From an uncultured Desulfobulbus sp. (GTDB lineage: Bacteria; Desulfobacterota; Desulfobulbia; Desulfobulbales; Desulfobulbaceae): a stretch of 8,119 bases of DNA. The notes beneath the pieces are model-generated. The model worked only from the letters and a program-made list of their open reading frames with translations, was not told the DNA's origin and made no database searches. Position 1 is the stretch's first letter, and each line of letters begins with the position of its first letter. Shown in pieces: positions 6,487-8,119 of this stretch. A program made the position numbers and the translations under genes. Location of the stretch: NCBI GenBank assembly GCA_946539945.1, contig CAMNHX010000054.1, positions 1 through 8,119 on the forward strand, in the 5' to 3' direction.

Positions 6487-6531
6487 GCCTGTCTTCTCCT
6501 GCATGAAGAGAGGGAACAGGCAAGCCTGTTC
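6487..6531 (-). promoter_or_regulatory. Leader dyads upstream of nadA, possibly alternative hairpins
   Basis: GAACAGGC (6514-6521), AA, GCCTGTTC (6524-6531) is a perfect 8+8 dyad, suitable as a repressor operator or an RNA hairpin. Reading along the nadA message, the second arm (GCCTGT) can also pair with a downstream ACAGGC (plus-strand GCCTGT, about 6487-6492), supported by an inner CTTC/GAAG pairing. The two structures share an arm and exclude each other, as in attenuators. No T run follows, so any switch would more likely act on translation. All functional claims are inference. Confidence 0.35.
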
Positions 6532-6577
6532 AAGGCTGGAAAAGCAGGGCCAGAGGCGCAGCCGCAAAACCGGCTGC

Positions 6578-6607
6578 AACATAGCCAGAGCCGCCCTGCA
6601 ATGGCAA
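6578..6607 (-). promoter_or_regulatory. Candidate sigma-70 promoter for nadA
   Basis: On the - strand TTGCCA (6607-6602) and TATGTT (6583-6578) are separated by 18 nt. Transcription would start near 6570, giving a leader of about 145 nt that contains the dyads at 6487-6531. It is the best match to the consensus on this strand between the two divergent genes. Confidence 0.4.
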
Positions 6608-6646
6608 GGGAAAAGGCAGAAAAAAGCGGGCAAAGCGCCTGTCTTG

Positions 6647-6655
6647 TGGTATGCT
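6647..6655 (+). promoter_or_regulatory. Candidate extended -10 promoter for ilvC
   Basis: TGGTATGCT has the TG-N-TATNNT form of an extended -10 element, which can work without a good -35; none is seen at 17 nt upstream. Transcription would begin near 6662, giving a leader of about 100 nt to the ilvC start that contains the hairpin at 6692-6733. Confidence 0.35.
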
Positions 6656-6691
6656 GACGGATTTGTCATGCTGCCGGACAAGGTTCTGGCC

Positions 6692-6733
6692 ATGCAGGCA
6701 ACAAACAGGCACGCAGAATCTGCCGCATTTTTT
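6692..6733 (+). terminator. Terminator-like hairpin in the ilvC leader, possible attenuator
   Basis: ATGC (6692-6695) and GGCA (6697-6700) pair with TGCC (6721-6724) and GCAT (6725-6728), with one bulged A, giving an 8-bp stem and a 20-nt loop. Six T follow (6728-6733), the first being the last stem base. It lies between the candidate promoter and the ribosome binding site at 6750. The shorter alternatives GGCA/TGCC (6708-6711 with 6721-6724) and GCAG/CTGC compete with it. The large loop makes it weak; a role in attenuation is inference. Confidence 0.35.
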
Positions 6734-6761
6734 GCACATTCCATTCATCGAGGAGTTTTTC

Positions 6762-8119
6762 ATGGGACAGAACTATTTTAACACCCTGCCGCTTCGTCTG
6801 AAACTGGAGCAACTGGGCAAGTGCCGCTTCATGCACGCTGAAGAGTTTGAGGGCGTGGAGAAACTGAAGGGCAAGAAGATCGTGATCGTTGGTTGCGGCG
6901 CCCAGGGCCTGCACCAGGGTCTGAACCTGCGCGACTCCGGGCTGGACATTTCCTATGCCCTGCGCGACGAGGCCATCAGCTCCAAGCGCAAGTCCTGGCA
7001 GAACGCCACGGACAACGGCTTCAAGGTGGGCAACTATCAGGAGATGATCCCGACCGCTGATCTGGTCATCAACCTGACCCCGGACAAGCAGCATTCTGGC
7101 GTCATTGCCGCCATCATGCCGCTCATGAAGCAGGGCGCCTGCCTCTCCTACTCGCACGGCTTCAACATTGTTGAGGAGGGTATGCAGATCCGCCCTGACC
7201 TGACCGTCATCATGGTTGCGCCCAAGGGACCAGGCACTGAAGTGCGTGAGGAGTACAAGCGCGGCTTTGGTGTGCCCACCCTGATCGCTGTCCACCGCGA
7301 AAACGACCCCAACGGCGAGGGCATGGACCTTGCCAAAGCCTATGCCTGCGGTCTGGGCGCGGACAAGGCGGGTGTTCTGGAGTCTTCCTTTGTGGCTGAA
7401 GTGAAGAGTGACCTCATGGGCGAGCAGACCATTCTCTGCGGTATGCTGCAGACTGGCTCCCTGCTCTGTTACGACAAGATGGTGCAGGAAGGCGTGGACG
7501 AAGGCTATGCCTCCCAACTGGTGCAGAAGGGCTGGGAAGTCATCTCCGAAGCCCTGAAGCATGGCGGCATCACCAACATGATGGACCGGCTGTCCAACCC
7601 GGCCAAGATCATGGCCTTTGATCTGGCTGAAGAGATCAAGGCCATCCTGACCCCGCTCTTCCACAAGCACATGGACGACATCATGTCTGGCGAGTTCTCC
7701 AGCACCATGATGAAGGACTGGGCAAACGGTGACAAAAACCTTCTGGCCTGGCGGGCCGAGACTCAGGCCACAGCCTTTGAAAAGGCCCAGTCCGGCAACG
7801 AGGAGATTTCCGAGCAGGAATACTTTGACAATGGCATCCTGATGGTGGCCTTCATCAAGGCTGGCGTGGAACTGGCCTTTGATGTCATGGTTTCTGCAGG
7901 CATCAAGGAAGAGTCTGCCTACTACGAGAGCCTGCACGAGGTTCCCCTGATCGCCAACCTGATCGCCCGCAAGAAGCTCTACGAGATGAACGTGGTCATC
8001 TCCGATACCGCCGAATACGGTTGCTATCTCTTTGCCCGCAAGGCAGTGCCCATGCTGCATGACTTCATTGCTGCCCTGGACACCCAGGCCATTGGCGAAG
8101 GTCTGGACGATGAGGACAA
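6762..8119 (+). CDS. ilvC: Ketol-acid reductoisomerase, class II (3' end beyond window)
   Basis: IlvC converts acetolactate or acetohydroxybutyrate to the dihydroxy acid in valine/leucine and isoleucine synthesis, using NADPH and Mg2+ in the cytosol. The 452 visible residues closely match the long, E. coli-type (about 490-residue) enzyme, so about 40 residues are cut off by the window end. VIVGCGAQG (41-49) is the Rossmann NADPH loop. Arg68, Arg76 and Ser78, which favour NADPH, are kept. His132 and Lys155 (active site) and the Mg2+ ligands Asp217, Glu221, Glu389, Glu393 (SDLMGE, ESLHE) are present, as is Ser414. The duplicated C-terminal knotted domain marks class II. GAGGAG (6750-6755) lies 6 nt before the ATG. 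The frame stays open upstream to an ATG at 6651, but homology and the ribosome binding site favour 6762. It is divergent from nadA. Confidence 0.97.
   Translation, partial: MGQNYFNTLPLRLKLEQLGKCRFMHAEEFEGVEKLKGKKIVIVGCGAQGLHQGLNLRDSGLDISYALRDEAISSKRKSWQNATDNGFKVGNYQEMIPTADLVINLTPDKQHSGVIAAIMPLMKQGACLSYSHGFNIVEEGMQIRPDLTVIMVAPKGPGTEVREEYKRGFGVPTLIAVHRENDPNGEGMDLAKAYACGLGADKAGVLESSFVAEVKSDLMGEQTILCGMLQTGSLLCYDKMVQEGVDEGYASQLVQKGWEVISEALKHGGITNMMDRLSNPAKIMAFDLAEEIKAILTPLFHKHMDDIMSGEFSSTMMKDWANGDKNLLAWRAETQATAFEKAQSGNEEISEQEYFDNGILMVAFIKAGVELAFDVMVSAGIKEESAYYESLHEVPLIANLIARKKLYEMNVVISDTAEYGCYLFARKAVPMLHDFIAALDTQAIGEGLDDED

Noticed and set aside
6421..6744. Small - strand frame ending in an ATGA overlap with the nadA start (possible leader peptide)
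   Set aside because: No ribosome binding site at its starts and no composition suited to a leader peptide. The overlap is probably chance, although a short coupled peptide from the internal ATG near 6505 cannot be fully excluded.
6651..6761. In-frame 37-codon N-terminal extension of ilvC
   Set aside because: The E. coli-like N-terminus begins at 6762, where a GAGGAG is well placed. The extension overlaps the likely leader and has no ribosome binding site.
4535..6781. 748-codon open frame on the + strand, opposite the symporter and nadA
   Set aside because: It is fully antisense to two well-supported genes and crosses their intergenic region. Its product is His/Gln/Arg/Gly-rich with no domain, as expected of a high-GC shadow frame.
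6666..8060. 464-codon - strand frame opposite ilvC
   Set aside because: Shadow of ilvC in GC-rich sequence; composition is non-native (His, Gln and Gly rich) and there is no ribosome binding site or family motif.
1..8119. CRISPR array, tRNA, rRNA or toxin-antitoxin module
   Set aside because: No regularly spaced direct repeats, no cloverleaf-like or CCA-ended segment and no small paired genes of known toxin or antitoxin type were seen on either strand.

Overview
The window is ordinary-looking bacterial chromosome with a moderately high G+C content. Protein types and codon usage suggest a Desulfovibrio-like deltaproteobacterium (Thermodesulfobacteriota). That assignment is inference from gene content and general resemblance; no rRNA or other marker gene is present. 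No tRNA, rRNA, CRISPR array, phage gene or intact transposase is visible.

Left part, + strand (160-1725): three tightly overlapping genes encode an alpha/beta hydrolase, a dCMP/deoxycytidylate deaminase and a small S4 RNA-binding protein. The overlaps are 4 bp and 8 bp, so this is one translationally coupled operon. Convergent to it, on the - strand (3048-2013), lie a small exported protein of the SnoaL/NTF2 (putative lumazine-binding) type and an NADPH-dependent FMN reductase or iron-sulfur-flavoprotein-like protein. The convergence zone (1836-2008) holds the clearest non-coding structure in the window. A roughly 142-bp ORF-less element with 20-bp terminal inverted repeats appears to have inserted into a terminator hairpin, leaving a 7-9 bp target duplication.

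Middle part (3049-3928) is an 880-bp stretch with no convincing gene. It holds an AT-rich probable promoter region for the exported protein, an anonymous segment open in several frames, a second palindromic repeat element (3684-3788), and two REP-like hairpins that share a core but have different, still-paired stems.

Right part: on the - strand are nadA (quinolinate synthase, NAD biosynthesis) and, downstream of it, a sodium:neurotransmitter-type symporter. A strong intrinsic terminator separates the two. Divergent from nadA on the + strand is ilvC (class II ketol-acid reductoisomerase, valine/isoleucine biosynthesis), cut by the window end after 452 codons. The 337-bp nadA-ilvC divergent region contains candidate promoters, a perfect 8+8 dyad in the nadA leader, and a terminator-like hairpin with a T run just ahead of the ilvC ribosome binding site.

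The genes are mostly housekeeping: nucleotide metabolism, NAD and branched-chain amino acid synthesis, amino-acid or amine uptake, and flavin redox. I see no convincing undescribed multi-gene system. The most interesting material is in the intergenic repeats and leaders.
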